A DNA stretch of 64,000 nt from Pseudomonas fluorescens (GCF_902498185.1 NZ_CABVIX010000001.1:372001-436000); one strand, 5' to 3'; counted from the first letter of the stretch, positions 40,017 to 49,897 are shown. Notes: generated from the sequence alone by a model not told the origin. Program-made: numbers and translations.

Positions 40017-40662
40017 TCAACCCTTGGCAGTCCCCACCAGCGAATCGATCAACCGCGCAGTCGCGGTATCGCCGTTTTCCAGGACCATCTGGCGAACCGA
40101 CTTGCCGAACGCCGGCACCGGCGTGTCGAAGGTGAATTGCGACTTGCCCTGGTAGCCGGCAACGAAGCGGATCACGTCTTCGGACCAGAGGATGCGGTTC
40201 AATGCAGATCCGCGGTAGTTCTCCATGAACGCCGCCGCCAGCGGGGTGGTGCCGTCCAGGTCTACGGCATCCAGGTTGGCGCCAGCGGCGACCAGCGCTT
40301 GAGCATAGACGTGCTTACGTTGGGCCATGCAGGCGTGCAGGGCGGTCTCTCCACCGTAGGCCGCGGCATTCACGTCACTGCCCTTGAGCAGCGTCTGGAA
40401 CAGCGCCTGGGCCTGTGGGTTTTCGCGGTCGCGGCCATGCAACTGGTCGGCCCGGCCGCAGAACAGCGCCAACGGGGTGTAGCCGTACACGTTGTGTTCC
40501 TTCAGGTCTTCCTTGCCGGCCAGCATGATCATGTGCTCGAGACTGCAGCCAGGGAAATCGATGCCCGCCAGACAGGTCATCAAGCGTGTGTTGCCTTGGA
40601 TATCCCGGCGTTTCGGGTCGGCGCCTGCCGAGATCAGCTAATAAATCTGATTTTTTGAACAT
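40017..40662 (-). pseudogene. Ankyrin-repeat gene with a frameshift near its 5' end
   Basis: The continuous part (from about 40637 down to 40017) encodes ankyrin repeats (LISAGADPKRRDIQGNTRLM, VYGYTPLALFCG, AYGGETALHACMAQ, DLDGTTPLAAAF) but is closed upstream by TAG and has no start of its own except TTG/ATG after the first repeat. ATG 40660-40662 in another frame gives MFKKSDLLAD, which would continue naturally into LISAGAD. The junction GCTGATCTC fits loss of one 5-bp unit from a tandem CTGATCTGAT. The protein would be about 210 residues if intact. A true mutation or a sequencing error cannot be separated here. Confidence 0.65.
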
Positions 40663-40828
40663 CGTCTGATGGCGAGCCCGAATCCACACATGTCTCGAAG
40701 AGGGCCGGGATTCAAGCTGCCGCATTAGACAAAAAGCGCGTGCTTGCACGTGGCCTGCTCAGGAGGGCTGCTTAGAAAGGAACCGAGCGGGTGTATCTGC
40801 AAGCCACAGCCCCTTCTGTATTCTGAAA

Positions 40829-40857
40829 CCCCGCAAACTTATGTCTGCGGGGGGCTT
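40829..40857 (-). terminator. Terminator of the YciE/YciF gene
   Basis: CCCCGCA (40829-40835) and TGCGGGG (40846-40852) form a 7-bp stem; on the minus strand TTTC follows. It lies 25 bp after the stop of the DUF892 gene. Confidence 0.75.
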
Positions 40858-40881
40858 CTTTGAGCGCAGTAGTAGGGCAGG

Positions 40882-41391
40882 TTACTTTTTCGCCTCCAGC
40901 TCCGGATCTGCCGAACGAATGATGAATGCCTGGGTGAGTTCCGGCAGATGCTGCAGGAGCCACTCGGCCATGGCGATTTCCTGGGGAAGAATCTTCTCGC
41001 ACGCCGCTTTCGTTCCGCTATCACCAGCGGCTTCAGCTGCCGCAATCAGTACTGTGTAGGTTGCGATCTCGACATTTTCGAAGACGTAACCGGCCATGGC
41101 ACCTTTGATCACCTCATCACTCATCAGCGAGCCGCCGACAGCTTGTCCAAAGGCCATCAGTTTTCCAGTGATGTCCTTCAACGTCGATGAACTGCCACCC
41201 AAGCGTGTCAGGCATTCCTCGACGAGCTTCTGCTGACCCAGCGTTTCGTCGATATGCTGGTCTATCCGCGCCTTGAGCTTTGGATAATGTTCCAGTCGCT
41301 CTGATTGAGCACGTAACATCTTCTCGGCCTGCTGCTCCATAGCATGGGCATCACGAAGCCAATCCAGTAGATTCTCTTGTGGAGTTGCCAT
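40882..41391 (-). CDS. DUF892 ferritin-like protein (YciE/YciF family)
   Basis: The 169-residue protein has the ferritin-like four-helix pattern of YciE/YciF: LLDWLRDAHAMEQQAEKML, RIDQHIDETLGQQKLVEECL, YVFENVEIATYTVLIAAAE, EIAMAEWLLQHL, with Glu/His in positions for a di-metal site. Family members are induced by stress and RpoS in other bacteria; the function is unclear. GAGGA lies 7 nt before ATG 41389-41391. Part of a stress-flavoured accessory region. Confidence 0.9.
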   Translation of the reverse strand: MATPQENLLDWLRDAHAMEQQAEKMLRAQSERLEHYPKLKARIDQHIDETLGQQKLVEECLTRLGGSSSTLKDITGKLMAFGQAVGGSLMSDEVIKGAMAGYVFENVEIATYTVLIAAAEAAGDSGTKAACEKILPQEIAMAEWLLQHLPELTQAFIIRSADPELEAKK

Positions 41392-41489
41392 GGCGGTGTC
41401 CTCGATAGTTAAGGTCATCGATAGAAACCCGTTGCGCGTCGAGTTCAGATAATGCGACGAAGCGTTATAGCCGTTGACATCCTCCCCGG

Positions 41490-44099
41490 TTAAACCGGGG
41501 TTTCGGCTGCTGGCCACCTTACAGGTTGGGTGCTCCCCGGGGCCGGGTGCGACATACAGTCGAGAAAGCTGACCGCGTCCATCGGTCGCTTCATGTAGTA
41601 GCCCTGTCCTTCATCGCAGGTAAGCGAGCTCAACAGCTCCAGCTGCTCGGCGGTTTCAATACCCTCGGCAGTGACCGTGAGCGACAAAGCATGTCCCAGT
41701 CCGACGATTGCCTTGACGATAGAGTGATCGCTCTCGGTCTCTCCAAGGCGACTGACGAAGCTCTTGTCGATCTTCAAGCCGTCAAAAGGAAATGACCTTA
41801 GATAGCTGAGGGATGAGTAGCCTGTACCGAAGTCGTCCATGGCGAGCCGGACGCCAAGGTCTTTGAGTGCGCGCATGATGACAAGCGCTCCCTCGGCGTC
41901 CTCGAGCATGACGCTTTCCGTGAGTTCAAGCTCCAAACGCGCAGCCCGCAGGCCTGAGCGCGACAGCACGGCCTCCACACGCTCGAGCAATTGCTCTGAC
42001 TGGAAGTCCTTGGAAGACAGATTCACCGAAACAAAAAGATCCTCAGGCCAGTCAAGCGCGCTAGTGCATGCGGCGTGCAGCACCCAGTCACTCAGCGATG
42101 TGATGAGCCCGGTCTGCTCGGCTATTGGGATGAATGTCTCCGGTGACACCAGGCCTCGATCCGGGTGCTGCCAGCGAACCAGTGCTTCCGCGCCTACCAT
42201 GCGTCCATCGCAGAGCCGGTAACGAGGCTGGAAATGCAAGCGCAATTCGCCATTCTTGATGCCGTAGCGAAGATCGCTTTCCAGACGCCTGCGCTCTATG
42301 ATCCTGGCATTCATGGCACCTGCGTAGAAGCGCCAGGTACCACGCCCGCTGGCTTTGGCTTCGTACAGCGCGATGTCTGAGTATCGAAGGAGTTCGGCCG
42401 CCTGTAACCCGTCGGTCGGGGACAGTGCGATTCCTATGCTCGCGCTTATATGAACGTCCTGCTCATCGAGTTGAATCGGTTGCTCGATGGCGTGGATCAA
42501 TCTGAGGCAAAGTGTTTCGATTTCCGCGTGCTGGACAGCCGAGGTGACGATTATGACAAATTCGTCTCCACCTATTCGTGCAACCAGATCTGCGCTACGC
42601 ACACAGTCTTTCAAGCGCCGTGCAGTCTCAAGGAGGACACGATCACCCAATGCATGACCTAACAGGTCGTTTACCGGCTTGAACCGATCAAGGTCTATGC
42701 TCAGCATTACCAGCGGCTGTGTACTGGGCGCTGAAAATATCAGTCTTTCTTCAAGGAAGTCGCGCAGGCCTTTTCTGTTCGCGAGGCCCGTGAGAACGTC
42801 ATGCTCGGAGAGATACTCGATTCTCTTTCGAGCTTCGACTTCTTCAGTAATGTCCTTTGCAGTTCCGCGGTAACCTTTCCCGTCCATGCTCTTGGCCGTG
42901 ACAAGTATTACTCGCTTGGCTTTACAATGATCCTGGCAAGTGACCTCGAAGGAAGCGTTCGCGCCTTTGCACTGTTGGCCGAGCCAGTCAAGAACCGGTC
43001 CATCGTCACGGACAAACAATTCATCAATTGCAGCACCTAGCCAGCGCTTGACTTGCAAGCCGGTGATCACCTCGAAGCGGTCAGAGAGGTAGATGAAGCG
43101 CCCCTTGCCGTCAACCTCCCATATCCAGTCGGAACTTGCCTGCGCAACATCTCGAAACCGCGCTTCACTCACGGCTAATGCTTTCTGGCTACGCTCCACT
43201 TCGGCATGACTCAGATCCAGCGAGATGGCAGCGGCCGTAGTACGCCGCAAGACCATCCACGTCATTGAATAGACGATCAGCCCGAGCACTCCAAGCAGCG
43301 GAAGGATGAACGTAAGCATGTCATGCCCCGGAGTCGGCGCGTCCCACATGACGCCCCCGGCACTGCCGTCGTAGCCCAGCTTCAGTCCCGACTCGTTTGC
43401 GCTTGCGCTACCTATAAATCGCAGGTGGCTGATCCCAAAGTCGTTACCCAGGGCGTCAAGGCGCCCACTGTCGAGCAGTTGCGCAAAGACAAGAACCGAA
43501 GCTTGGCCATCTTCTTCACGCGCGACCGTTGGGTCGGTGCCAGGCGTAATGGCCGCGGCAGCAATCACTGCCAGGGTGCCGTTGACGTTGACGAAGGTGT
43601 TCATCGGCTTACCTTGGGCTTCCCCTGCCCGGGCCGCCTCCAGGATGTCTGCGACGGGTCGCGCAAGCCATTCTGCTGCGGCGACCGTGGAATGCTTCCC
43701 ATTGATCACGGAATAGACTGTCTGGTCTGACTGCGCAATAACGAAAAGCCCGTTGATGCCGAAATCCGGAAACAGCGTGGGTCCGAGATTTTCGTTCGCA
43801 AACGCCCAGTCGGTATCAACCTTCAAGTGAAGATTCTTGTAAGTATCCCCCCAGAAGGCGTAGTCCCGCGTGGTCAATACCAGATGCTCGGACAGCGATT
43901 CAATTGCCTTGGTAGCGAGGAATTCAGTTTTCTTCGCCTCTGAACGGTCAAGGTCGAGCGCAAAATAGACCGATACAGCGCTCGCAACCAGAAGAATCAG
44001 CGTCAAGAACCCCGTAGGCACCAGGAGCGAAGCCCTGGCCAAACTAGCGCTGGACGTCTCGCGCTTTGGCGTGAATTCATGAGTCACGGTCGGAGTCAT
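41490..44099 (-). CDS. CHASE4-PAS-GGDEF-EAL cyclic-di-GMP enzyme
   Basis: The 869-residue inner-membrane protein has a first membrane segment near residues 27-49, a periplasmic CHASE4-like sensor (about 50-260), a second membrane segment (about 268-287), a PAS domain (about 305-430), a GGDEF domain with intact IGGDEF, and an EAL domain with intact EALVRW and DDFGTGYSSL. Both the cyclase and the phosphodiesterase motifs are complete, so either activity is possible. It would sense an external signal and set biofilm or motility state. No linked partner gene is evident. Confidence 0.93.
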   Translation of the reverse strand: MTPTVTHEFTPKRETSSASLARASLLVPTGFLTLILLVASAVSVYFALDLDRSEAKKTEFLATKAIESLSEHLVLTTRDYAFWGDTYKNLHLKVDTDWAFANENLGPTLFPDFGINGLFVIAQSDQTVYSVINGKHSTVAAAEWLARPVADILEAARAGEAQGKPMNTFVNVNGTLAVIAAAAITPGTDPTVAREEDGQASVLVFAQLLDSGRLDALGNDFGISHLRFIGSASANESGLKLGYDGSAGGVMWDAPTPGHDMLTFILPLLGVLGLIVYSMTWMVLRRTTAAAISLDLSHAEVERSQKALAVSEARFRDVAQASSDWIWEVDGKGRFIYLSDRFEVITGLQVKRWLGAAIDELFVRDDGPVLDWLGQQCKGANASFEVTCQDHCKAKRVILVTAKSMDGKGYRGTAKDITEEVEARKRIEYLSEHDVLTGLANRKGLRDFLEERLIFSAPSTQPLVMLSIDLDRFKPVNDLLGHALGDRVLLETARRLKDCVRSADLVARIGGDEFVIIVTSAVQHAEIETLCLRLIHAIEQPIQLDEQDVHISASIGIALSPTDGLQAAELLRYSDIALYEAKASGRGTWRFYAGAMNARIIERRRLESDLRYGIKNGELRLHFQPRYRLCDGRMVGAEALVRWQHPDRGLVSPETFIPIAEQTGLITSLSDWVLHAACTSALDWPEDLFVSVNLSSKDFQSEQLLERVEAVLSRSGLRAARLELELTESVMLEDAEGALVIMRALKDLGVRLAMDDFGTGYSSLSYLRSFPFDGLKIDKSFVSRLGETESDHSIVKAIVGLGHALSLTVTAEGIETAEQLELLSSLTCDEGQGYYMKRPMDAVSFLDCMSHPAPGSTQPVRWPAAETPV

Positions 44100-44248
44100 T
44101 ATGGCAGCCTGAGAATTGTGGTTTGGCGCCTGTTTATCGGCTGGCAGAGAGACGGCTTTAACCGAGCGTGAAAAATGATCTTGCGACTCGATTTACTGAA
44201 CCTTGAAAGCGGTGCGCCTTCCAAATCGCATAACTTGGAGGATCCACC

Positions 44249-44407
44249 ATGCAACCAAAAACCGAAGGACTTGAAGAACAAGGCCCTAGCCGCGTGCCTT
44301 TCATCAACGATCCGGAAAAGCCGTCGTCGCCGCCTTTGAATGACGCTGATGCCACTGATGCAGCAGAGGCGGAGAAGGACATCGAGGACGACGGGGAGTC
44401 GATCTAG
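44249..44407 (+). CDS. Small acidic hydrophilic protein, 52 residues
   Basis: The protein starts MQPKTEGLEEQGPSRVPF and ends EDIEDDGESI-like with many Asp, Glu, Pro and Ala and almost no hydrophobic core, so it is probably disordered. GGAGG lies 7 nt before ATG 44249, a strong ribosome site. It lies between the GGDEF-EAL and DUF421 genes on the opposite strand. No family recognised. Similar small polar proteins occur at 53630 and 63391. Confidence 0.65.
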   Translation: MQPKTEGLEEQGPSRVPFINDPEKPSSPPLNDADATDAAEAEKDIEDDGESI

Positions 44408-44507
44408 ACAGGGGTAGGACGGTGTTTGATACCTGCCACCTGAACTCAGCTGTCGAGGGCTGGCAGCTGAAGAGAGCTGGCGCCGAAAGGCGCCTATAAG
44501 CGGTTGA

Positions 44508-45212
44508 TTACCGGTTGCGGAGAGTGTCCAGCGCCGGTGACCACACATTATGGTCGCATCGGTGACACACGATAGAGTCCTGTGCCTCATGGTAGGTCGG
44601 GAAACCGCAGCTCACGCAGCAATATAATCCCGCACTCGGTGGTGATGAATATTCAGGCCGGTGCTCGTCAGGGAGCACCGACAGCCCAGGGCGAGTGTCC
44701 TCGGGGCCGTAAAAGTACAAGCTGATGTCGCCATCGGTTTCCAACAGGCCGAGTCGAACTTGACCCAGGTGCTCCACGCCTTGCTGTCGCATCTCCATGA
44801 ACAGCTCGTTCGATGAGATATTCAAATTCCGCAGGGAGTGGATTTCATACATCCCATCCTTCACCACTGTTATTGGCAATCCATCGATCCAGGCTTCGCA
44901 TGCCTTGCTTCGCGTCATGAGGTAGACAGTGCCGCGATAAAGCAGCAGGAGCGTAAGGAACACGAGGGCTACAGGGAGCAGTGGCACGTCTTCGTAGAAA
45001 GTGACATCGCCTGCGGCAGAGCCAAGCGTAAGAATGACTACGAGTTCAAAGCGGGAAAGCTGTTTGATTCCGCGTCGACCGCTGAACTTGAGGAAGAAGA
45101 ACACGGCTGCGAAGGCTGCAAAAACGCGGACGGCGACTTCGAGAAGAAAGGTCAGAGGGAAGTCGCCCAGGAGCATCCGTTGCAGATCAAAAGAGACCAT
45201 TCTTTTCCCCAT
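44508..45212 (-). CDS. DUF421/YetF-type membrane protein with C-terminal zinc-ribbon-like tail
   Basis: The 234-residue protein has three N-terminal membrane helices and the DUF421 domain (FSGRRGIKQLSRFELVVILTLGSAAG, LNISSNELFMEMRQQG). Members such as YetF are linked to stress and spore membranes; their function is not settled. Unusually, the last 45 residues carry CVSC and CHRC about 16 residues apart, a likely rubredoxin-like or zinc-ribbon site. ATG 45212 is used; ATG 45200 (MVSFDLQR) is possible. Confidence 0.85.
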   Translation of the reverse strand: MGKRMVSFDLQRMLLGDFPLTFLLEVAVRVFAAFAAVFFFLKFSGRRGIKQLSRFELVVILTLGSAAGDVTFYEDVPLLPVALVFLTLLLLYRGTVYLMTRSKACEAWIDGLPITVVKDGMYEIHSLRNLNISSNELFMEMRQQGVEHLGQVRLGLLETDGDISLYFYGPEDTRPGLSVLPDEHRPEYSSPPSAGLYCCVSCGFPTYHEAQDSIVCHRCDHNVWSPALDTLRNR

Positions 45213-45446
45213 CCCGTGGCAGTCCCTTGAATCATAGGTTGACCGCCTGGCTCAGGCCTAGTTCATGACTGGACAACGTTAACTCTGGCCTTACCGCTGG
45301 GAGGGCCAGGATGAGCTTGGTGATACTTTCTTTGGTATGACTATGAGATCATCCCGCAAACGACTCCCGGCTACCGCTGGAGCCTGCTGGCGGACGCTCA
45401 CGAACGTCGAGCAGCCGATTCCTACCGCGACAGCCTGGACTCACCG

Positions 45447-46997
45447 ATGCAACAGAATTCCCCAGAAGAAATTATCCGCAATGCGTTGCAACGGTCTCAC
45501 GCCAGGCTTCGGAAACAACACGAGCTTGTTGTGGGGTTCGGCGTGGCTTCCCTCCGGATCTCGAGTTTGGACGAGTTACTGACACAGGCGTGCTCAACCG
45601 TTGCCCAAGGCATGGAAACCCGGTTCGCCAAGGTGCTCACACCGGTATTGGGTGGGGAGGAGTTCGTCCTTTCTCACGGGGTAGGCTGGGAGACTTCCGA
45701 CATTGGACACGCTCGGGTAGGTAATGACGAGGCCAGTCCGGCGGGCTATGCCATCGCCACCAATCGCCCGGTGCTCTCGAACCATCTCGGTAAGGAAAAT
45801 CGTTTCAGAACACCCTCGCTCCTCAAGAAATACGGCATCGAGCGTGCTATCAACGTTCCCATTCGCGGAACCTCCTCTCCATTCGGTGTATTGGAAGCCG
45901 ATAGCGGCGACGGCGAGGACTTCATCGAGACTGACCTGGTATTCATGGAGGGCATCTCGAATGTCATCGCCATGTCGGTCGAACGAATGTCAGCGGGCGC
46001 CGAGGATGAAAGACCGAGCCTGTACTCGGAGAGTGTGCTCAATGCCAGTCCGGATTGCGTGAAGATCCTCGCAAGAAGCGGCGAGGTCGAGTTCATGAAC
46101 GAGGCGGGCATGTGCCTGATGCATATCGGTGAACTTGCGCATGTGCAAGGTCAGCCCTGGTCGCAGCTGTGGCCTGATGAATCGCGTGACGCTGTTCTGG
46201 ACGCCATCGAGAAAGTGAGAGCGGGAGAGTCAACGCGCTTCGAGGGGTTCTGCCCGACCGCTTCAGGGCAGCCAAAGTGGTGGGACGTTACCGCGGCACC
46301 GATCTTTGACAACGAAGGTGAAGTGGAAAGGATCATTGCTGTCTCCAGGGATATCACCGAACGTCATCTGCATGAGGTCAAGCTGGAGACCTTGATCGAT
46401 GCCCAGCACAGTCGATTGAACGAAAACGATTTCCACCTGGAGGAAATTCACCATCGGGTGAAGAACAGCTTGCACCTGGTGAACACATTACTGCTGCTGC
46501 AAGCCAACCTGGCTGCCGACGATGCGGTCAAGCTCCAGCTGCAGACAGCCGCAGGCCGAGTCGTGACCATCGCCAGCGTGCATGAGCGCCTTTATCAGGA
46601 TGCGGAAAACCAACAGGTAACCGCATCGGACTACCTTGCCTCGTTGCTGGGTGATCTGGGCAAAGCCATTGCTGACCGGGAAATTCTCCTGGAGGCTGAC
46701 CCCTTCATCTTGCCGCCCGAGCGCATGGCCCCGCTTGGCCTGGTGATTTCCGAGCTGATCACCAACTCGCTGAAGTACGGCAAGGGCACTATCAGTGTCA
46801 GCGTAAGAGAAGCGGTCGATCATGCGCTTATCACGGTCTCCGACCAGGGTGATGGCTTCCCTGAGTCGTATCCCAAACCCACCGGCACTGGCCTGGGTAT
46901 GAGACTGGTGAAAAGCTATTCTGGTTATGGGAGCGCAGCGGTCACGGTCGGTGAAGCCTCGGAGAAAAGTACCATTCGAGTACGGTTCAAGCTGTAG
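45447..46997 (+). CDS. GAF-PAS sensor histidine kinase, HisKA_2/HWE type
   Basis: The 516-residue, apparently soluble protein has a GAF domain (about residues 25-180), a PAS domain (about 190-305), a HisKA_2 dimerisation/phosphoacceptor segment with LEEIHHRVKNSLHLV near residue 333, and an HATPase domain (LVISELITNSLKYGKG, GTGLGMRLVKSY). It should autophosphorylate on that His. No response regulator is encoded nearby. HWE/HisKA_2 kinases often act in general stress or light responses. It lies just upstream of ligD on the same strand. Confidence 0.9.
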   Translation: MQQNSPEEIIRNALQRSHARLRKQHELVVGFGVASLRISSLDELLTQACSTVAQGMETRFAKVLTPVLGGEEFVLSHGVGWETSDIGHARVGNDEASPAGYAIATNRPVLSNHLGKENRFRTPSLLKKYGIERAINVPIRGTSSPFGVLEADSGDGEDFIETDLVFMEGISNVIAMSVERMSAGAEDERPSLYSESVLNASPDCVKILARSGEVEFMNEAGMCLMHIGELAHVQGQPWSQLWPDESRDAVLDAIEKVRAGESTRFEGFCPTASGQPKWWDVTAAPIFDNEGEVERIIAVSRDITERHLHEVKLETLIDAQHSRLNENDFHLEEIHHRVKNSLHLVNTLLLLQANLAADDAVKLQLQTAAGRVVTIASVHERLYQDAENQQVTASDYLASLLGDLGKAIADREILLEADPFILPPERMAPLGLVISELITNSLKYGKGTISVSVREAVDHALITVSDQGDGFPESYPKPTGTGLGMRLVKSYSGYGSAAVTVGEASEKSTIRVRFKL

Positions 46998-47098
46998 GGG
47001 CGGCGCTTCAATTACGGTGACTGAACAATCCCAGTCCGCCCTGTATCAAGGTTCCAGAGTGTGTTCTATTCCGATCCGGATGCGCGAGGAGCGGTTGT

Positions 47099-49897
47099 AT
47101 GGACAATACGACCCTGGCTTTTCTGATCTTTGCATGTAGCCATCCAGAAGCGCTTGAGCAGGTTCGAGCGCTTACCGAGGCTGAGGCAACCGAGGCCGGC
47201 GAGCCGCTTCCCGACCTCAGGGAAACCATGATTGCCCAGATTCTGTCCGCCGAGGCAAAAGCTCAGGGCGTCAGCCTCGACGCGTTGATTCGGGAAGCAG
47301 TCGGTCCGACCCTGGAACACGGCGAGAAGCATCCGGCGTCGAATCCGGACGTGCCTGGCCTCGAGAAGTACAACCGCATGCGGGACTTCGAGGCTTCGCC
47401 CGAGCCATCTGGCATCGCCAAGTCCTCCCGCACCTCCAAGCGCTCAGCCCCCCAGGCCCTGCAATTCTGCGTGCAAAAGCACGATGCAACTCGGCTTCAC
47501 TACGATTTTCGCCTGGAGCTGGACGGCACTCTCAAGAGTTGGGCGATTCCCAAGGGCCCGTGCTTCGATCCCAAGGTGAAGCGATTGTCGGTGCATGTGG
47601 AAGACCACCCGTTGGAGTATGCGACTTTCGAGGGAAGTATCCCCCAGGGGCACTACGGCGCGGGCGACGTCATCGTCTGGGACCGGGGCATGTGGATTCC
47701 CCAGGGAGATCCGGCTGAGGCCTATAGAAAGGGCCGGCTGAAATTCGAGCTGCGGGGCGAGAAGCTCTCTGGCCTGTGGAATCTGGTTCGCACCCACATC
47801 GAGGGCAAGCAGGAGCAGTGGTTTTTGATCAAGCATCAGGACGAGGCTGCACGGCCACTGGCCGAATTCGACGTGGTTAGCGAACAGCCGAACAGCGTAC
47901 TCAGCGACAGGACGATCATTCCCAGGAAGCGTGGCCGGGTCAGGTCATTTTCTGCCGAAAAGACCAGCACCGACGCCCCCGCGCTGATGAGCGAAAACGC
48001 CAAGTCGGCGCCGCTTCCGGAGACACTGGCGCCCCAGCTGGCGACCTTGGTCGAAGCCAGTCCGCAAAGCGAAGACTGGCGGTACGAGATCAAGTTCGAC
48101 GGTTATCGCATGCTGTGCAGGGTGGATGGGGCGGACATCCGGCTGCTGACCCGTAACGGCCACGACTGGACGCTCAAGCTGCCCAGGCAGGCCACTGCGG
48201 TGTCTTCGCTCGATCTGGAGAGCGCCTGGTTGGACGGCGAGATCGTGATCACCGACGAGAGCGGGCTGCCCAGCTTCCAGATGCTGCAGAACGCGTTCGA
48301 TGCGGGCAAGAACCAGGACATTGTCTACTACCTGTTTGACCTTCCTTACCTCAACGGGCTCGACCTGCGTGACGTTCCGGTCGAGGTCAGGCGGAAAATG
48401 CTCAAGCAGGTGATGGAGAAATCAACCGATCCGATCCTTCGGTTTTCGGAAGACTTCACCGAAGACGTTGATGGGTTGATGAACAGCGCCTGCCAGATGA
48501 GGATGGAAGGACTCATCGGCAAGCGACTCGGGAGCAGCTATGTCTCCCGGCGAAGTGACAGCTGGATCAAGCTCAAGTGCAAGCACCGCCAGGAGTTCGT
48601 CATCGTCGGCTATACCGATCCGAAGGGCGCCCGCAGCGGCTTTGGCGCGCTTGTGCTCGCCCTCACGGATCAAGCCAGCGGTGAGCTTCGGCACGCCGGC
48701 AAGGTCGGCACTGGTTTCACTGAGGCGACGCTGGCGACCATCCTGCAGACGCTGCTGCCGCTTGAGCAGAAGAAGGTGCCGGTGGTCAACCCACCGAAGG
48801 GTGTCGACGCGAGGGGGATTCACTGGCTGAAGCCGACGCTTCTTGCGGAGGTCACCTTCGCCGAGATCACCTCGGATGGCGTGGTAAGACATGCGGTGTT
48901 CCAGGGCATCCGCACAGACAAACCCGCCAAGGACATCACCATCGAGCAGCCGGCACCCGTACCCAAGGCAGCGACGCGTGCAAAGACAACGGCAATGAAA
49001 GCTCCGAGCGGCAAGGTTCGTATAACGCATCCGGAACGCGTGATCGATCCTGGCAGTGGCTTGACCAAGCGTGATCTCGCGGAATATTACGCGCAGGTTT
49101 CCCCATGGCTCCTGCCTCATCTCAAAGACCGTCCTATCGCGTTGGTGAGGGCCCCAGACGGAATCACGGGCGAACTGTTCTTCCAGAAGAATGCTGACCG
49201 ACTGGCCATCCCCAACATCACCACGGTACCGAAAGCCGACGCTGGCAAGGCAGGGATAGTGATCAACAGTGTGGAGGCACTGGTAGGCGCGGTGCAGATG
49301 AGCACCATCGAACTGCATTCCTGGAACGGCACGACAGAACATATCGACCAGCCTGACCGCTTCGTGCTCGACCTTGACCCCGACCCGGCGTTGCCTTGGA
49401 AAGCCATGGTCGAGGCTACGCAACTGACCCTCGTGGTGCTGGACGAGCTTGGCCTCGAGTCCTTTCTCAAGACCAGCGGAGGGAAGGGGATCCATATCAT
49501 GGTCCCGCTGACGCCGGAGGCTTCCTGGGAAGAAGTGAAGTCATTCAGCCAGGCCGTGGTCAAGTACATTGCCAAGCTCATACCGGACCGCTTCTCTGCC
49601 GTGCTGGGGCCCAGGAATCGTATCGGCAAGATCTTCATCGATTACTTGCGCAACAGTAAGGGTGCCACGACCGCGAATGTCTATGCGGCCAGGGCTCGGG
49701 AAGGGCTGCCTGTCTCCGTGCCCATTTTCCGGGAAGAAATAGCGGACCTGCAGTCTGCTGCAAAATGGAATATCACGAATCTGCATGAACGCTTGGATGA
49801 GCTTGCAGGTGATGATCCCTGGTCGGAGATGGCCACGACTCGGCAGCTGATTTCTTCAGAAATGAAGCAGCGGATCGGGATGAAGCAGAAGGAGTAG
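47099..49897 (+). CDS. ligD: Multidomain NHEJ DNA ligase D
   Basis: The 932-residue protein holds the three LigD parts: a 3'-phosphoesterase (about residues 118-260; HDATRLHYDFRLELDG, GHYGAGDVIVWD), an ATP-dependent ligase (about 310-620; nucleophile Lys in EIKFDGY near residue 331), and a primase-like polymerase (about 645-930; FVLDLDPDPALPW). It seals double-strand breaks with Ku in stationary or stressed cells; no ku gene lies in the window. GAGGAG before ATG 47099 supports a start about 90 residues upstream of the usual LEKYNRMRDF beginning, so there is an extra N-terminal segment. Confidence 0.95.
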   Translation: MDNTTLAFLIFACSHPEALEQVRALTEAEATEAGEPLPDLRETMIAQILSAEAKAQGVSLDALIREAVGPTLEHGEKHPASNPDVPGLEKYNRMRDFEASPEPSGIAKSSRTSKRSAPQALQFCVQKHDATRLHYDFRLELDGTLKSWAIPKGPCFDPKVKRLSVHVEDHPLEYATFEGSIPQGHYGAGDVIVWDRGMWIPQGDPAEAYRKGRLKFELRGEKLSGLWNLVRTHIEGKQEQWFLIKHQDEAARPLAEFDVVSEQPNSVLSDRTIIPRKRGRVRSFSAEKTSTDAPALMSENAKSAPLPETLAPQLATLVEASPQSEDWRYEIKFDGYRMLCRVDGADIRLLTRNGHDWTLKLPRQATAVSSLDLESAWLDGEIVITDESGLPSFQMLQNAFDAGKNQDIVYYLFDLPYLNGLDLRDVPVEVRRKMLKQVMEKSTDPILRFSEDFTEDVDGLMNSACQMRMEGLIGKRLGSSYVSRRSDSWIKLKCKHRQEFVIVGYTDPKGARSGFGALVLALTDQASGELRHAGKVGTGFTEATLATILQTLLPLEQKKVPVVNPPKGVDARGIHWLKPTLLAEVTFAEITSDGVVRHAVFQGIRTDKPAKDITIEQPAPVPKAATRAKTTAMKAPSGKVRITHPERVIDPGSGLTKRDLAEYYAQVSPWLLPHLKDRPIALVRAPDGITGELFFQKNADRLAIPNITTVPKADAGKAGIVINSVEALVGAVQMSTIELHSWNGTTEHIDQPDRFVLDLDPDPALPWKAMVEATQLTLVVLDELGLESFLKTSGGKGIHIMVPLTPEASWEEVKSFSQAVVKYIAKLIPDRFSAVLGPRNRIGKIFIDYLRNSKGATTANVYAARAREGLPVSVPIFREEIADLQSAAKWNITNLHERLDELAGDDPWSEMATTRQLISSEMKQRIGMKQKE

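Noticed and set aside
40651..40662. Programmed frameshift at the A6 run in the ankyrin gene
   Set aside because: Shifting either way at the A-run leads quickly to a stop (TAG or TGA); only a shift after GCTGAT restores the ankyrin frame.
40637..40881. Genomic-island boundary truncating the ankyrin gene
   Set aside because: A plausible first exon-like start (MFKKSDLLAD) lies just upstream, so a small frameshift is a simpler explanation than a large truncation; no att repeat or integrase is seen.
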